From: JAAURB01 sp049649525
Lineage (GTDB): Bacteria; Cyanobacteriota; Cyanobacteriia; Cyanobacteriales; Microcoleaceae
NCBI GenBank assembly: GCA_049649525.1
Contig: JBARZE010000017.1
Span: 62,001-126,000 of the forward strand
Length of the DNA stretch: 64,000 nucleotides
Reading direction: 5' to 3'
The notes below the pieces were generated by a model. It saw nothing but the letters and a program-made list of their open reading frames with translations. It had not been told where the DNA came from and ran no database searches. Of the stretch, positions 16,289 through 26,734 are shown piece after piece (within the stretch, counting starts at the first letter, position 1; each line of letters opens with the position of its first letter). The position numbers were made by a program, and so were the translations under genes.

Positions 16289-18252
16289 TTGTATTATCAA
16301 TATATTTAGGATCTTTTTGATGAAAATCTATATCTCTGTATCTTTTAGTGGGAGAGAATTTAAGGATTTAGGGTAGTAGGTGAGAATAGAATTGACGAGA
16401 AAAAAATATACAACTATAAGAATTCTATCTAGCAAAATTATATTATTTTTTTGATTTTAGTTCGTTTTGATAAAATAAAGAGTGAAGAATATATTGATTA
16501 AAGAGTTGTTATATTTTTGAAAAACCAGTATAGATTTCACTTTAACTTATAATCTCTTGTATGAGCGCAAGGTAAAATATATAAGGAAAACAAAAAGCTC
16601 AAGTATAAATCTCAAAGAACTAGAATAATATCAAAAAAAGCTGAGATATCTGTCTGACCATCAATTAGTAGGCATTTATTTATATTCTGGTATCAAGCTT
16701 AAATCTTGAATTCACTAATGGAAGATCACAACGAGATAACATTGTTAGTATCACACAAATTATGAGCTTTGTAATTTAAAAGCATCCAGAATATCATGAG
16801 GGATATTTTGTTATTGGTGAAATCAATATCATTTTTTTTAACGAACAAAATAATAACATAATTCTTTTAAAAGATATTTAAAATTATCAGAAATAAAACA
16901 ACTTTTTTTATTTTAATTCGGATCTCGATCTTAGATGTCTATAGTTTCGACATCAATTAAAGCAATACAAAATTAACTTGCTATACACTAATCTCTGTTT
17001 TCTGTAAAGTATAATTAGTAAGATTTTAGTCATACGTAGTACCCATAGGTTACGCCAATGCGTCGCGTGCCTTGAGGGGGGTAAAGGATTACGAAATAAA
17101 TATAGAAGCTGTTTGTATCGGGCTATCTGCTTATTAATCCTACAAAAAACCCCTTTTTTAAGATAATAAATCTCATCAAAACCCTTAACTGAAAGGCTGA
17201 TAAAAATAAATATTTTATTAAATTAACAATTTTATGTTGACAACCAAAAAATATTGATATATTGTTAGTTATATGCAGCAGTTCGTTAGCCAAAAGCGCT
17301 CTGTTAAACACCGTTTCAGAATTCAGGGTCGTTCCAAGTTATCAGTATCATCCTTAATTTATCAGGATTTCAGATAATCTTCTCCAGTTTGATTTTATCG
17401 TCTTTTACTTGGCGATTGATCGCGGTGCTTGTTTAGGTTGCATAGTTTGTCATTAATATGTTGTAAAGTAGCAACTTTTAACATAATTTCATTCACCTAA
17501 CTTAACAGCAAATATTCTTTCCCTTAGTCAATAGCGGAGAATGTATGATACCTAAGTGCAAGTAGGTATCGGCTCAATTAATATCATCATGGTGTAGTGC
17601 TTCGCTTGAGTATCATTGATATCATATTCAAGAAATTGCTTGTAATATCCAATACTTTAAGCCTAATGGGTTTAAATGTTTATGTGGGTTGATTATAAGT
17701 ATGAGAGCGAATATGATATAAATCCTTTTTTTGTTACTCTCGCGAAAGAATAGCTAAAACCAACGAATTTCGTTCAGAATAACTTGGATTAATTGATAGT
17801 AATGGGCGCTCAAAAGCCCTGTTATTCATGCTTGATCCAAGGTGATTAAAGATGAAGCATCCATAAGCAGTTAACGAACTTAACAAAAAACGTTTAAGTT
17901 CATAAAATCGTTAACACGCTAGCAGATCAATCTGCTTCCCAGCTTCAAGATTGAGTTAATTAACAGTATTAGTCCCGGTTTATATTCTAGAGGACGAAAC
18001 ACTTCTAGCCATTGTTTTTGCTGGAAAAATTTATCATAAATTTTCAGCTTTAGAATGCTCAAGAATAATTAACTCATGTGTAACGCCAGATTCATAACTG
18101 GCGGAAAGATTGAGATGTTTTTCAACCCTTTTAAACTCCACCTTCTTTAATTCTGATTCCGTCAGACAAAAGAGCGATTCAGAGTGCTTTTTAATTCCGT
18201 TTAATACAGCCTGTAAATCAACAATTCATTTATTTGATAGAAAATATAAATC
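16289..18252. other. Long AT-rich non-coding stretch before the giant surface-protein gene
   Basis: Nearly 2 kb without a supportable gene. All frames are short and lack ribosome binding sites; the 62-codon frame at 17123-17311 is lysine/leucine-rich and probably chance. Visible structure: a short degenerate copy of a gene fragment at 16937-16968 (see 23947-24081), a GC-rich island near 17040-17090 and a stem-loop at 18084-18103. Part of this stretch is likely a long 5' leader or regulatory region for the gene at 18253. Confidence 0.5.
18084..18103 (+). promoter_or_regulatory. Stem-loop in leader of giant surface-protein gene
   Basis: CGCCAG and CTGGCG form a perfect six-pair stem with an eight-base loop, about 150 bases before the start codon at 18253. 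It is GC-rich in a very AT-rich setting and has no T tail, so it is more likely a leader or operator element than a terminator. Confidence 0.35.
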
Positions 18253-21200
18253 ATGCCCAATCCAGCACCATTACAAACCTATTTTAACCCCCTGCCCGAA
18301 GCATTTGTTCGCGACTTCTTTGATGACTTGCAACGTAACGTCAGTGACGAGCTAGTGAGTGTCACCTCAATCACAATCAGTCGTGACGGTACATTAGTTT
18401 ATTACGATCAGGGAGAAAATGGCTTTGATGACGATATTGCTAATCCCACTAATCTTTATAACGCCGATAACTTAGGTGGAACCCAAATTTGGGGGGATGG
18501 AGATGTAACCAATGGCGCTGCTCCCGGCATTGCAGGAGATGTATTAAACGCGGGTGATGTAATCATCCTCAATAACGTCATTAACGCCCTATTACCGCAG
18601 AATAACCCAGCAGATGCCTTTGATGGCGGAGACAAATTTGCCAGTACCGCAGCCGTCTCAGCAACCCGATTAATTTGGCCCCAGGGTGTTCAAACCTCCC
18701 CGCGTGGTGATTTCATCGGTTCAACAGTCCTAGCCGGAGCCGTAGAAGTTGTTGATACTTTTGAATATGGTACAGCCTTTACTGCGGTTATTGGAGAAAA
18801 CACTGATGCAAGAGGTACCCGCAGTATCTTTGAAGATGTCAGAGCATTCATCACAGCGGCGGATGATGGTACAGAAGTATTCCTGAATGGAACCTCTCAA
18901 GGTACGATTAATCAGGGTCAAACACTCGTCATTGCAGACATTAATCAAGCCGATCGCATCACCACAACAGATGGCAAAGCCGTTGAAGCTCACTTGCTCA
19001 CAGGGGATGATAACGGTAACTTTGAAACCCGTTGGTATAGTCTGACTCCCGATGCAGACTTAGGAAATGACTACTTCTCCCCAGTCACCACCAAAACAGA
19101 AGACTTTAGCAATGAATTTGGGGAAAGAACCCTAGAAATCGAGTATTTTATTCATAATCCCGGTACTTCCAGCATTACGGTCAATTGGCAAGGCAGTGAT
19201 AACACCGGAGGTAGTTTTACCGTCGCCCCAGGCACAACAGAAACCATTAATACAGCCGCCCTACCCCTGACTGGATCGGGAACAGTCCTATTACCAGAAG
19301 ACTCAGCGATTCGTTTCTTTACCGACGATCCGGCTGATAAATTTGCGGTTGTTAGTGCTTTGGATGTACCCACCGAAGACTCAGGGGGTAGTGATTATGA
19401 TTGGGGTTTCACTCTACAAGATGTTAACAGTCTCAGCACCGGATTCGTTACAGGTTTTGCCTTTGGATCAGCCAAGCCGGACGGAACACTCGCTTCAAGA
19501 AACGGTAGTCCTATTTGGGTAACCGCTGTTGCAGATACTACAGTCACTGTAGACTGGGACGGAAACCTCAACACCACCGCAGATCAACAACAGGTTCAAG
19601 TTAATGCATTAGAATCAGTTCAACTGTTTGACTCCGATAACGATCAAAGTGGGGCGCGAGTCTTTACCACCGATGGAACTTTAATTACAGGTGCGTATGG
19701 AGAAGATGCCTTAGCTTCCGACGTAGGCGATCCGTTTATCGATTTTGGCTATACTATTCGCTCCCTACCCGCCTTATCCATTGAGAAAGCCACCAATGGA
19801 GAAGATGCAGATGCTCCCACAGGCCCCATTCTCAACGTCGGTGAGACAGCAACCTTTACCTATGAAGTCACCAATACAGGCGGTATTGAAATTGCTAATG
19901 TACAAGTGACTGACGATGGCGGTCCTGATCCCAGCTTTAACCCTGACCCAGTTATGACTGGTGGCATCAACATTGGAGATACAGATGCCGATAATTTACT
20001 CGATCCAGGAGAAGTTTGGCAATATATCGGGACTCGCACCGTAACACCTGGTCAATATACCAACATCGCAACAGTTACAGGAGACGATCCCAATGGAAAC
20101 CCAGTTGCCCCCGATGCTGACCCCAGTAATCATTTTGGTCTTAACCCTGATTTAGAGATTATCAAAACTGCGACTAATATTACGAACCCAGATGGTAGCG
20201 ATGGTGGCACAACGGTAGACGAAGCGGGGGATGTGATTAACTACACTATCGCCGTTGAGAATACAGGTAATGTAGACCTAACAACTGTTACGGTAAGCGA
20301 TCCATTACTAGAAACTTTAACAGGCCCTGCCGGAGATACAGATGGGGACAACAAACTCGATGTTGATGAAACCTGGACGTACACAGGTTCATACACTGTC
20401 ATTCAAGAAAATATCGACAGTAACGGTATTGATGCTGATGGTAACGGCGATAATGATGGAGATATTGATAATATAGCCACGGTCACAACAGATCAAACGA
20501 CCCCTGTTTCTGATGATGAGGATGTACCGTTACTGCGATCGCCTGAATTAGTATTCGATAAAGTTGTCACTGGAGTTGATAGCGCAAATGATGGTATTCT
20601 TAATGCTGCCGGAGATATTATTGACTACGACTTAGTTGTTACTAATACAGGTTCTGTTACTCTGACTAATGTGACAGTTACTGACCCCTTAACGCTAACT
20701 AATACCAATATTGGTGATTTAGCGCCCAAGGCTACTGCTACTATTTCTACTAGTTACGCTATTACTCAAGAAGATATTGATAGTAACGGTATACTTGAAC
20801 CGGATAATATTTTAGCGGGTCAAATTGATAATACAGCCGTAGCCGATAGTGACCAAACAGATCCTGTTTCTGACGACGAAGATGTACCTTTAGAACAACA
20901 GCCTGAATTAGTATTCGATAAAGTTGTTACTGGAATTGATACGGCAAATGATGGTATTCTTAATGCTGCCGGAGATATTATTGACTACGACTTGGTGGTA
21001 ACAAATACAGGTTCTGTTACTCTGACTAACGTTACAGTTACCGATCCTTTAACAGGCGTTAATACTAATATTGGTGACTTAGCACCCAAGGCGACTGCGA
21101 CTGTTTCTACCAGTTACGCTATCACTCAAGAAGATATTGATAGTAACGGTATACTTGAACCGGATAATATTTTAGCGGGTCAAATTGATAATACAGCCAC

Positions 21201-23619
21201 GGCTGATAGTGACCAAACTGACCCTGTTTCTGATGATGAGGATGTACCGTTACTGCGATCGCCTGAATTAGTATTCGATAAAGTTGTTACTGGAGTTGAT
21301 ACGGCAAATGATGGTATTCTTAATGCTGCCGGAGATATCATTGACTACGACTTGGTGGTAACAAATACAGGTTCTGTTACTCTGACTAATGTGACAGTTA
21401 CTGATCCTTTAACGCTAACTAATACTAATATTGGTGATTTAGCACCGAATGCTACTGCTACTATTTCTACTAGTTACACTATCACTCAAGCCGATATTGA
21501 TAGCAACGGTATACTTGAACCGGATAATGTTTTAGCGGGTCAAATTGATAATACAGCCGTAGCGGATAGTGACCAAACTGACCCCGAAACTGACTCGGAA
21601 GATGTACCGTTAACAGTTGATCCTGACTTAACTGTCACCAAAACTGCTGATGTCTCTTCTGTAGATGAAGCAGGGGATGTGATTAACTACACTATTGAAG
21701 TTGAGAATACAGGCAATACCAGCCTCACCAACGTTACAGTCGATGATCCTTTATTGGGTGGAGATTTAGGTACACCTGATAGTGGAGATGATGGGGATAA
21801 TATCTTAGATGTGGGTGAAACTTGGGTTTACAATGAATCCTACACTGTGACTCAAGAAGATATCGATAATAATGGTATTGATGCTAATGGTAATCCTGAT
21901 GGGGATGGGGATATTGATAATACGGTGACAGTCACAACTGACCAAACTCCACCGGAAGAAGATGACGAAGATGTTCCTATTTTAACTCCCGGTATCGATA
22001 TCGAGAAATTCACTAATGGTGATAATGCAGATACATTAGCCGAAGCGGCACTCGTCGCGGCAGGAGAAACCGTTACCTGGACGTATGAAGTTACCAATAC
22101 GGGTGAGGTTGCCTTTGACGTTGATGACATTGAAGTTACTGATGACCAAGGCGTTATTCCTGTTCTCGATACCAATACAGATGATGGCGATAATATCCTC
22201 TCTCCGGGTGAAACTTGGATATATAGCGCCAGTGAAGCGGCACAAGATCTCAACGTTGTCATGGACTTTGAACAGTTCGTCGCAGGTGACCAAGGCAACA
22301 CCATTAACGCTGGCTTATCGGGGGTTAGCATTTCCACTGACTGGCGCGAAGGCATTATGATCTTCGACTCCGCCAACCCCACGGGTGACCCTGACGATGA
22401 TTTAGGAACTCCTCACAACAACTTTGGTGGCCCCGGTAATGGCCGTGGGGGTCGCGCTGGTAAACCGGGTGAAAACAGTATCCCTCAAGGTCAGGTATTG
22501 ATTTTGTCTCAAGATGGAGATCCGACTGACCCGGATGACGCGCGTGAAGGCGGTACAATTACCTTTGATTGGGATACCCCAGTACGTGTGAACCAAATTG
22601 GTGTGCTGGATGTAGATACCTATGATGACGGTACAACAGTCACCACCTACGATGCTGCGGGTGATGTAATTGATAGTTATGAGTTGCAAACCCTCGGTGA
22701 TAACAGCTTCCAAATTGTCTCGATGGATGATATTGATGTCACCCGCATGGAAGTCTTCTTTAGCGGAAGTGCTGCTATCACTGAAATTGACTTTGATAAC
22801 TCCTATCAAAATATCGGTACTGTCAGCGTTGCCGGACTCAGCGATAATGACCCCAGTTCCTACTTCAATACTTTTGAAGGGCCGAAAGATCCTGCACCTC
22901 AAACTCCTTCAACTCCTCCAACATCTAACGCTAATATTTACTTCATAGAAGCAGAAGATCTCTTGCTAGATGGCTATGAAATTGAGTCGAAGGATTTTGC
23001 TTCAGGTGGTCAACTGATTGCCTTAGAAGGTGACGAGGGGAGTGCTTCTACCACTTTTGAAGGTATCGCAGGTGACTATAACCTGACGGTAAATGCTTTC
23101 GATGAAATCGATGGTCAATCAACCATTAAAGTGTTGGTGAATGACGTTGAGATGGGACAGGCAGTCCTCGACCAACGCTTAGGTGGAACTCGCGCCAGTG
23201 CTAACAATTTGGTCAGCAAAACCTTTGATCTGACGCTTCAACCGGGTGATACGATTGAACTTGAAGCGGATCATCATCGAGGCGAGCGCGCACGAATTGA
23301 TTCACTTTTAGTGACTCCAGACTCGGTTAATTTAATCAATAGTACACCAACAGATGAACTCCTTTCCGGTGGTGCGGGTGCAGATTTGTTCAACATTACA
23401 AAGCCATCAGGTGATGATATTGTCGAGAACTTTGTACAAGGTGTTGATCGACTGTGGTTGAATATCGATGGTATTGATAACTTCAATGACTTAGACATTA
23501 CGCCAAGTGGTTCTAATACTATAGTCGGGTTCAATGGCATTTCAAACAGTTCTATAACCCTTGAGGATATTAATTCTTTAACCCCGGATGATGTTCTTTT
23601 CACTAATTCCATCATTTAA
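18253..23619 (+). CDS. Giant DUF11-repeat surface protein with C-terminal calcium-type tail
   Basis: A 1788-residue acidic protein. Residues 1-500 are a beta-rich head (VTSITISRDGTLVYYDQGENGFDDD, then DRITTTDGKAVEAHLLTGDDNG) seen in other large cyanobacterial surface proteins. Seven DUF11-like repeats start near 506, 630, 764, 884, 1004, 1124 and 1244, each with the pattern AGD-I-Y-V-V-NTG---LTNV-V-DPL. The third to fifth are nearly identical 120-residue units (nt 20542-21621). A domain near 1335-1520 is followed by a CBM6-like segment (IEAEDL near 1565, SKTFDLTLQPGDTIELEA). The end (LLSGGAGADLFN, then an acidic tail) resembles RTX/type I secretion C-termini. No N-terminal signal peptide is visible, which fits type I export. 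Probably an adhesin or sheath component. Confidence 0.8.
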   Translation: MPNPAPLQTYFNPLPEAFVRDFFDDLQRNVSDELVSVTSITISRDGTLVYYDQGENGFDDDIANPTNLYNADNLGGTQIWGDGDVTNGAAPGIAGDVLNAGDVIILNNVINALLPQNNPADAFDGGDKFASTAAVSATRLIWPQGVQTSPRGDFIGSTVLAGAVEVVDTFEYGTAFTAVIGENTDARGTRSIFEDVRAFITAADDGTEVFLNGTSQGTINQGQTLVIADINQADRITTTDGKAVEAHLLTGDDNGNFETRWYSLTPDADLGNDYFSPVTTKTEDFSNEFGERTLEIEYFIHNPGTSSITVNWQGSDNTGGSFTVAPGTTETINTAALPLTGSGTVLLPEDSAIRFFTDDPADKFAVVSALDVPTEDSGGSDYDWGFTLQDVNSLSTGFVTGFAFGSAKPDGTLASRNGSPIWVTAVADTTVTVDWDGNLNTTADQQQVQVNALESVQLFDSDNDQSGARVFTTDGTLITGAYGEDALASDVGDPFIDFGYTIRSLPALSIEKATNGEDADAPTGPILNVGETATFTYEVTNTGGIEIANVQVTDDGGPDPSFNPDPVMTGGINIGDTDADNLLDPGEVWQYIGTRTVTPGQYTNIATVTGDDPNGNPVAPDADPSNHFGLNPDLEIIKTATNITNPDGSDGGTTVDEAGDVINYTIAVENTGNVDLTTVTVSDPLLETLTGPAGDTDGDNKLDVDETWTYTGSYTVIQENIDSNGIDADGNGDNDGDIDNIATVTTDQTTPVSDDEDVPLLRSPELVFDKVVTGVDSANDGILNAAGDIIDYDLVVTNTGSVTLTNVTVTDPLTLTNTNIGDLAPKATATISTSYAITQEDIDSNGILEPDNILAGQIDNTAVADSDQTDPVSDDEDVPLEQQPELVFDKVVTGIDTANDGILNAAGDIIDYDLVVTNTGSVTLTNVTVTDPLTGVNTNIGDLAPKATATVSTSYAITQEDIDSNGILEPDNILAGQIDNTATADSDQTDPVSDDEDVPLLRSPELVFDKVVTGVDTANDGILNAAGDIIDYDLVVTNTGSVTLTNVTVTDPLTLTNTNIGDLAPNATATISTSYTITQADIDSNGILEPDNVLAGQIDNTAVADSDQTDPETDSEDVPLTVDPDLTVTKTADVSSVDEAGDVINYTIEVENTGNTSLTNVTVDDPLLGGDLGTPDSGDDGDNILDVGETWVYNESYTVTQEDIDNNGIDANGNPDGDGDIDNTVTVTTDQTPPEEDDEDVPILTPGIDIEKFTNGDNADTLAEAALVAAGETVTWTYEVTNTGEVAFDVDDIEVTDDQGVIPVLDTNTDDGDNILSPGETWIYSASEAAQDLNVVMDFEQFVAGDQGNTINAGLSGVSISTDWREGIMIFDSANPTGDPDDDLGTPHNNFGGPGNGRGGRAGKPGENSIPQGQVLILSQDGDPTDPDDAREGGTITFDWDTPVRVNQIGVLDVDTYDDGTTVTTYDAAGDVIDSYELQTLGDNSFQIVSMDDIDVTRMEVFFSGSAAITEIDFDNSYQNIGTVSVAGLSDNDPSSYFNTFEGPKDPAPQTPSTPPTSNANIYFIEAEDLLLDGYEIESKDFASGGQLIALEGDEGSASTTFEGIAGDYNLTVNAFDEIDGQSTIKVLVNDVEMGQAVLDQRLGGTRASANNLVSKTFDLTLQPGDTIELEADHHRGERARIDSLLVTPDSVNLINSTPTDELLSGGAGADLFNITKPSGDDIVENFVQGVDRLWLNIDGIDNFNDLDITPSGSNTIVGFNGISNSSITLEDINSLTPDDVLFTNSII
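20542..21621 (+). repeat. Three tandem 360-base near-identical repeats inside the surface-protein gene
   Basis: Units begin at 20542, 20902 and 21262, each at a codon for proline in PELVFDKVVTG, and each encodes 120 residues in frame. They differ at only a few codons (for example TLTNTN against TGVNTN, AITQEDID against TITQADID). GCGATCGC octamers sit at the start of the first and third units. Close similarity at the DNA level points to recent duplication or ongoing gene conversion. Confidence 0.95.
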
Positions 23620-23643
23620 TTCTGGTGCTTCTCAATAGAGTTG

Positions 23644-23672
23644 AAAGCCCTGCTAGCCGGGGCTTTTAATTT
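23644..23672 (+). terminator. Terminator after surface-protein gene
   Basis: AAAGCCC and GGGCTTT form a seven-pair stem around a nine-base loop, 24 bases after the stop codon, followed by TTAATTTTG. A typical factor-independent terminator. Confidence 0.8.
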
Positions 23673-23946
23673 TGTAAAAAGAATGTTAATAGTGCTGCAG
23701 AATGTGAGTTTAAGTTATCCCTTTCCCTGAAAACAAGAGGAAGTCTGTGTCGCTTTCTTCAATGAAATATAGCAATCCGAAATCATTGATACACATGTCT
23801 CAAAATAGAGCAAAATACTAAAAATATTACCCGCTCCGGCGATCGCATCCCCTGTTTGCTTTTAGAATACGATTTTTTACCCAACCCAAATCCGATTGCT
23901 ATAGATCTGCTAAATTTAGTTAGAAATATTGATATTTTAAATCTGT

Positions 23947-24081
23947 TTAAAACGGTTTCACAATCCCCAAAAAGTATAATCCATCCTCTTGTAATGTGCC
24001 TTTGTCTGTCGTTTCGACATCATTTAAAGCAATACTATATTTAATCCGTCCTGCCAGAGTTTCCCCTAAAGCGTGAGCAAT
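23947..24081 (-). pseudogene. 3'-terminal gene fragment, related copy at 16.9 kb
   Basis: A 44-codon open stretch ending in TAA, with no start codon and an in-frame stop immediately upstream. It reads as a real protein end (HALGETLAGRIKYSIALNDV, then ETTDKG, LQEDGLYFLG and IVKPF). A 32-base part (24004-24035) matches 16937-16968 at 29 positions in the same orientation; there the frame is broken further. I cannot name the family. Both look like remains of the same gene family. Confidence 0.45.
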
Positions 24082-24229
24082 TTATCGTTAATTTATCTGT
24101 TGTTGCTGAAAACTGCAAAGCGATAAACAGAAAACCGTGTTTGGTTTGGAAGACTCCTGAAAGACATCCCCCATACCGCAGAAGTATGATATCAGTATAT
24201 TCACACAAAATTCATATCGAGAACGAGCA

Positions 24230-24406
24230 ATGGAAGATCTCTTAACAGCTACTTTAGCCCTCAACACGACTGTTACCACTAAGCCTCAAAACTCTACTGC
24301 AGCGATGACAAAACAAAAGCCTGTAGAAAGTCAGTTGAATGAACAACCGCTGATGCAGCAGAAGTGGAAATTTACAGTTCCGTTTCTAATGTTAGGAGTA
24401 TTTTAA
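24230..24406 (+). CDS. Possible small protein, 58 residues
   Basis: ATG at 24230 without a strong ribosome binding site (GAACGAGCA upstream). The translation is threonine- and glutamine-rich, with a hydrophobic end (KWKFTVPFLMLGVF) that stops abruptly, as if a membrane segment were truncated. It could be a real small protein or the 5' remnant of a longer gene. No family recognised. Confidence 0.25.
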   Translation: MEDLLTATLALNTTVTTKPQNSTAAMTKQKPVESQLNEQPLMQQKWKFTVPFLMLGVF

Positions 24407-24444
24407 TCTCGGATTTTTTGAAATTGTCATGAATGTATTTACCT

Positions 24445-25476
24445 CTACAATACATCATCAATATTTCGATCATAACGAGACTCAATCCGAATTGATTGAC
24501 CATCCCGTGAAATATCATAATCAAGGGGAACAGCACTATTTTGTAAGTTAGTCTGCCCTTCTGAAACTAAATCACTCAATGATAATTCGGCAGAAATGGC
24601 TTCTAATTTCTGAATTCGTTCGGGGGTAGAAGGATGGGTAATGCCGGGTAAATGACTCGTCGGTATATCATTGAGCACATCCATCGCCCGCAGACAGCCT
24701 TCTGGATCTAATCCAGCCCGAGCCGTATAAATATAACCAAAGCGATCTGACTCTAATTCATGTGCTTGAACGGTAGCGGAAACTTCTTGATCTAAAGCCT
24801 CTAACTTTTCTTGATAAATTTCTTTTGCCCGTGCCTGAGCCTGTTGTTTCTCGGCTGCGTCCATATCTTCTAGTGTTCGGTCAAAAGTTCTACCCGCAAA
24901 GCTACCCAGTCCTCTGGTATCTGCAACCCGATCAAGCACACCACCGATAATACCACCCCCAACACTTCGAGAGCGCTCTTGATTTTGTTCTAATTCGGCT
25001 AACAATTCTTCTTCTGCTTCTTCTTGAAGCTTAACCATTTCTGCTTGCAATTTGACCCTCAGAGGAATATGATTTTTCTCAAGATGAGCCATTTCATGCC
25101 CAACAATACAGGCAATTGCTTCGTAGTCTCCGTGGAGTTGATCAATTAAACCGGAATAAAACGTCAGTAAATTGAGATCGGAAGCAGAGGCATTAATTTC
25201 GTATTGATCGACTAATTTATAGCGCCAGTTGCGTTCATCTAAGCCGTTGGCACGAGCTAGTTTTTCGATAATTCGATACAGAGTATATAAATCTTCGCCA
25301 TAGTTTCCCAAAACACCAAATTCAGTCTTAGCTTGCTGATAAAATTCGGATTGAGCGGCTGGGACTTCGGATTGGGCCACAACGTTGGCTAAAGCACGAT
25401 TTTGTGATGGCATAAAGGTGCTAGCACTGAGAACACTGAGGCCTGTTAGGAAAGAAAGTGTTGCTTTGAAGATCAT
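24445..25476 (-). CDS. M48-family zinc metalloprotease, secreted
   Basis: A 343-residue protein with a signal peptide (MIFKATLSFLTGLSVLSAS and on to about residue 30). The zinc site is HEMAH at 127-131 (IVGHEMAHLEKNH), with the third ligand in ELESDRFGY. The long charged insert at 140-215 (LQEEAEEELLAELEQ, then QQAQARAKE) is typical of the LoiP/YggG-like branch. Such peptidases act in envelope protein quality control. The gene is downstream of petA on the same strand, but a gap of 195 bases makes co-transcription uncertain. Confidence 0.88.
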   Translation of the reverse strand: MIFKATLSFLTGLSVLSASTFMPSQNRALANVVAQSEVPAAQSEFYQQAKTEFGVLGNYGEDLYTLYRIIEKLARANGLDERNWRYKLVDQYEINASASDLNLLTFYSGLIDQLHGDYEAIACIVGHEMAHLEKNHIPLRVKLQAEMVKLQEEAEEELLAELEQNQERSRSVGGGIIGGVLDRVADTRGLGSFAGRTFDRTLEDMDAAEKQQAQARAKEIYQEKLEALDQEVSATVQAHELESDRFGYIYTARAGLDPEGCLRAMDVLNDIPTSHLPGITHPSTPERIQKLEAISAELSLSDLVSEGQTNLQNSAVPLDYDISRDGQSIRIESRYDRNIDDVL

Positions 25477-25670
25477 AGCGAATTGAAGTTATGAAAACTT
25501 GAGAAACACGTGTATCTTCAATTATGCCCTAAAATTTTTCGTCCTATATCAGACAAAAATTGGGAGTAGGGAACAAGCTATAAAGTTTAATATCACTTGA
25601 TGGCTTCGCTCCTTACTCCCTGAAACACTTAAAATCCGATTATGGTTCGACAGCGATCGCCACAAGTGGA

Positions 25671-26660
25671 TTAAAAGTTCATTTCAGCAGCTTGAACTTT
25701 TTCGACCTGTTTTTTCTTCAGGACGAGCATGATTTGAGCTAACATCACAATTGCAATAAATGCAATTAATCCTTGAACTCGAGTTGCACTTTGCAGTACT
25801 ATTTCAGTATCGGCTTGACCAAATCCACCTACATTAGGATCGTTGGTTAAAGGCTCACTCGCTTCTACAGTTTGGCCTTCTGAAACAATCAGTTCCGGGC
25901 CATAAGGAATACTATCAACTACTGTTTTGCCATCCGCACTTTCAATGCTGACTTGGTAGCCGACATCTTCTTCTTCTGTAATTTGGGAAATTGTCCCGGC
26001 AGATGTAGCTTTATAAACGGCATTATTGCTAGCATTTCCTGCTGGATAAACCTGTCCTCTACCTCGGTTACCCCCAACATGAACCGCGAATTTACCGTAA
26101 TTGACATTGGGATTGGTTTCAGGATCGGGAGATAAGATAGGGAAGACAATTTCTTGATATTGATCGCCGGGTAATGGCCCGATGATATATACGTTTTCTT
26201 GATCTTCTCTATAAGGTTGGAAATATAATTCCCCAACCTCTTCCTTGAGGTCTTCGGGAATTCGATCTTCAGGCGCAATGGTAAAGCCTTCGGGCAACAT
26301 TAATACAGCACCGACGTTTAAACCGCCTTTGCTGCCATCCCCGAGTACCTGTTGCACATTGGTATCATAAGGAATTTCAACCACTGCTTTGAAGACTGTA
26401 TCTGGTAAAACAGAGGTGGGAACTTCAACTTTAGTGGGTTTTGCGCCTAAGTGACAGTTCGCACAAACAATTCGTCCCGTTGCTTCGCGAGGAGTTTCTG
26501 GGGCTGTTTGTTGTGCCCAAAAAGGATAGGCTGCGGCGGACTGGGGTAGAGCAATATCCGTGGTAAAAAAGAAGGTTACGGTTGCAACCGCTACCAGAAT
26601 TAAATTCCAGGCTGCCCGCCCCGGACGACGCAATATTAAGAGTCGTTCTAGTCTTGACAT
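25671..26660 (-). CDS. petA: Cytochrome f of the b6f complex
   Basis: A 329-residue precursor. A signal peptide of about 44 residues ends at SAAA, giving a mature N-terminus YPFWA with Tyr45 as the axial heme ligand. The covalent heme motif is CANCH at 66-70. One transmembrane helix lies near the C-terminus (GLIAFIAIVMLAQIMLVLKKKQ). Cytochrome f passes electrons from the Rieske protein to plastocyanin or cytochrome c6 on the lumen side of the thylakoid. It follows petC after 74 bases, the standard cyanobacterial petCA order. Confidence 0.98.
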   Translation of the reverse strand: MSRLERLLILRRPGRAAWNLILVAVATVTFFFTTDIALPQSAAAYPFWAQQTAPETPREATGRIVCANCHLGAKPTKVEVPTSVLPDTVFKAVVEIPYDTNVQQVLGDGSKGGLNVGAVLMLPEGFTIAPEDRIPEDLKEEVGELYFQPYREDQENVYIIGPLPGDQYQEIVFPILSPDPETNPNVNYGKFAVHVGGNRGRGQVYPAGNASNNAVYKATSAGTISQITEEEDVGYQVSIESADGKTVVDSIPYGPELIVSEGQTVEASEPLTNDPNVGGFGQADTEIVLQSATRVQGLIAFIAIVMLAQIMLVLKKKQVEKVQAAEMNF

Positions 26661-26734
26661 TAGAGTGTTCTAGCTTTCAAAATCAATCAACAGTTAATTT
26701 GAGTTAAAATTAATTCCTCAAATTTTATGGGTAG

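Larger units (their letters stand above)
23673..24444. other. Intergenic region with gene remnant and one small open frame
   Basis: About 770 bases between the surface-protein terminator and the convergent M48 protease gene. It holds a GCGATCGC octamer at 23839, a truncated gene end on the minus strand (23947-24081) and a 58-codon open frame on the plus strand (24230-24406). The rest shows nothing recognisable. Confidence 0.45.

Noticed and set aside
17036..17095. GC-rich island as a possible tRNA or insertion-sequence remnant
   Set aside because: No cloverleaf, TTCGA loop or terminal inverted repeats could be drawn.
17123..17311. 62-codon minus-strand open frame in the long gap
   Set aside because: Leucine/isoleucine/lysine-rich as expected from AT-rich DNA; no start signal or family resemblance.
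22355..22902. Long open frames opposite the giant surface-protein gene
   Set aside because: They arise from the skewed codon use of the acidic repeat gene and resemble no protein.
23856..24044. 62-codon plus-strand open frame
   Set aside because: It is antisense to a better supported gene remnant (23947-24081) and lacks a start signal.
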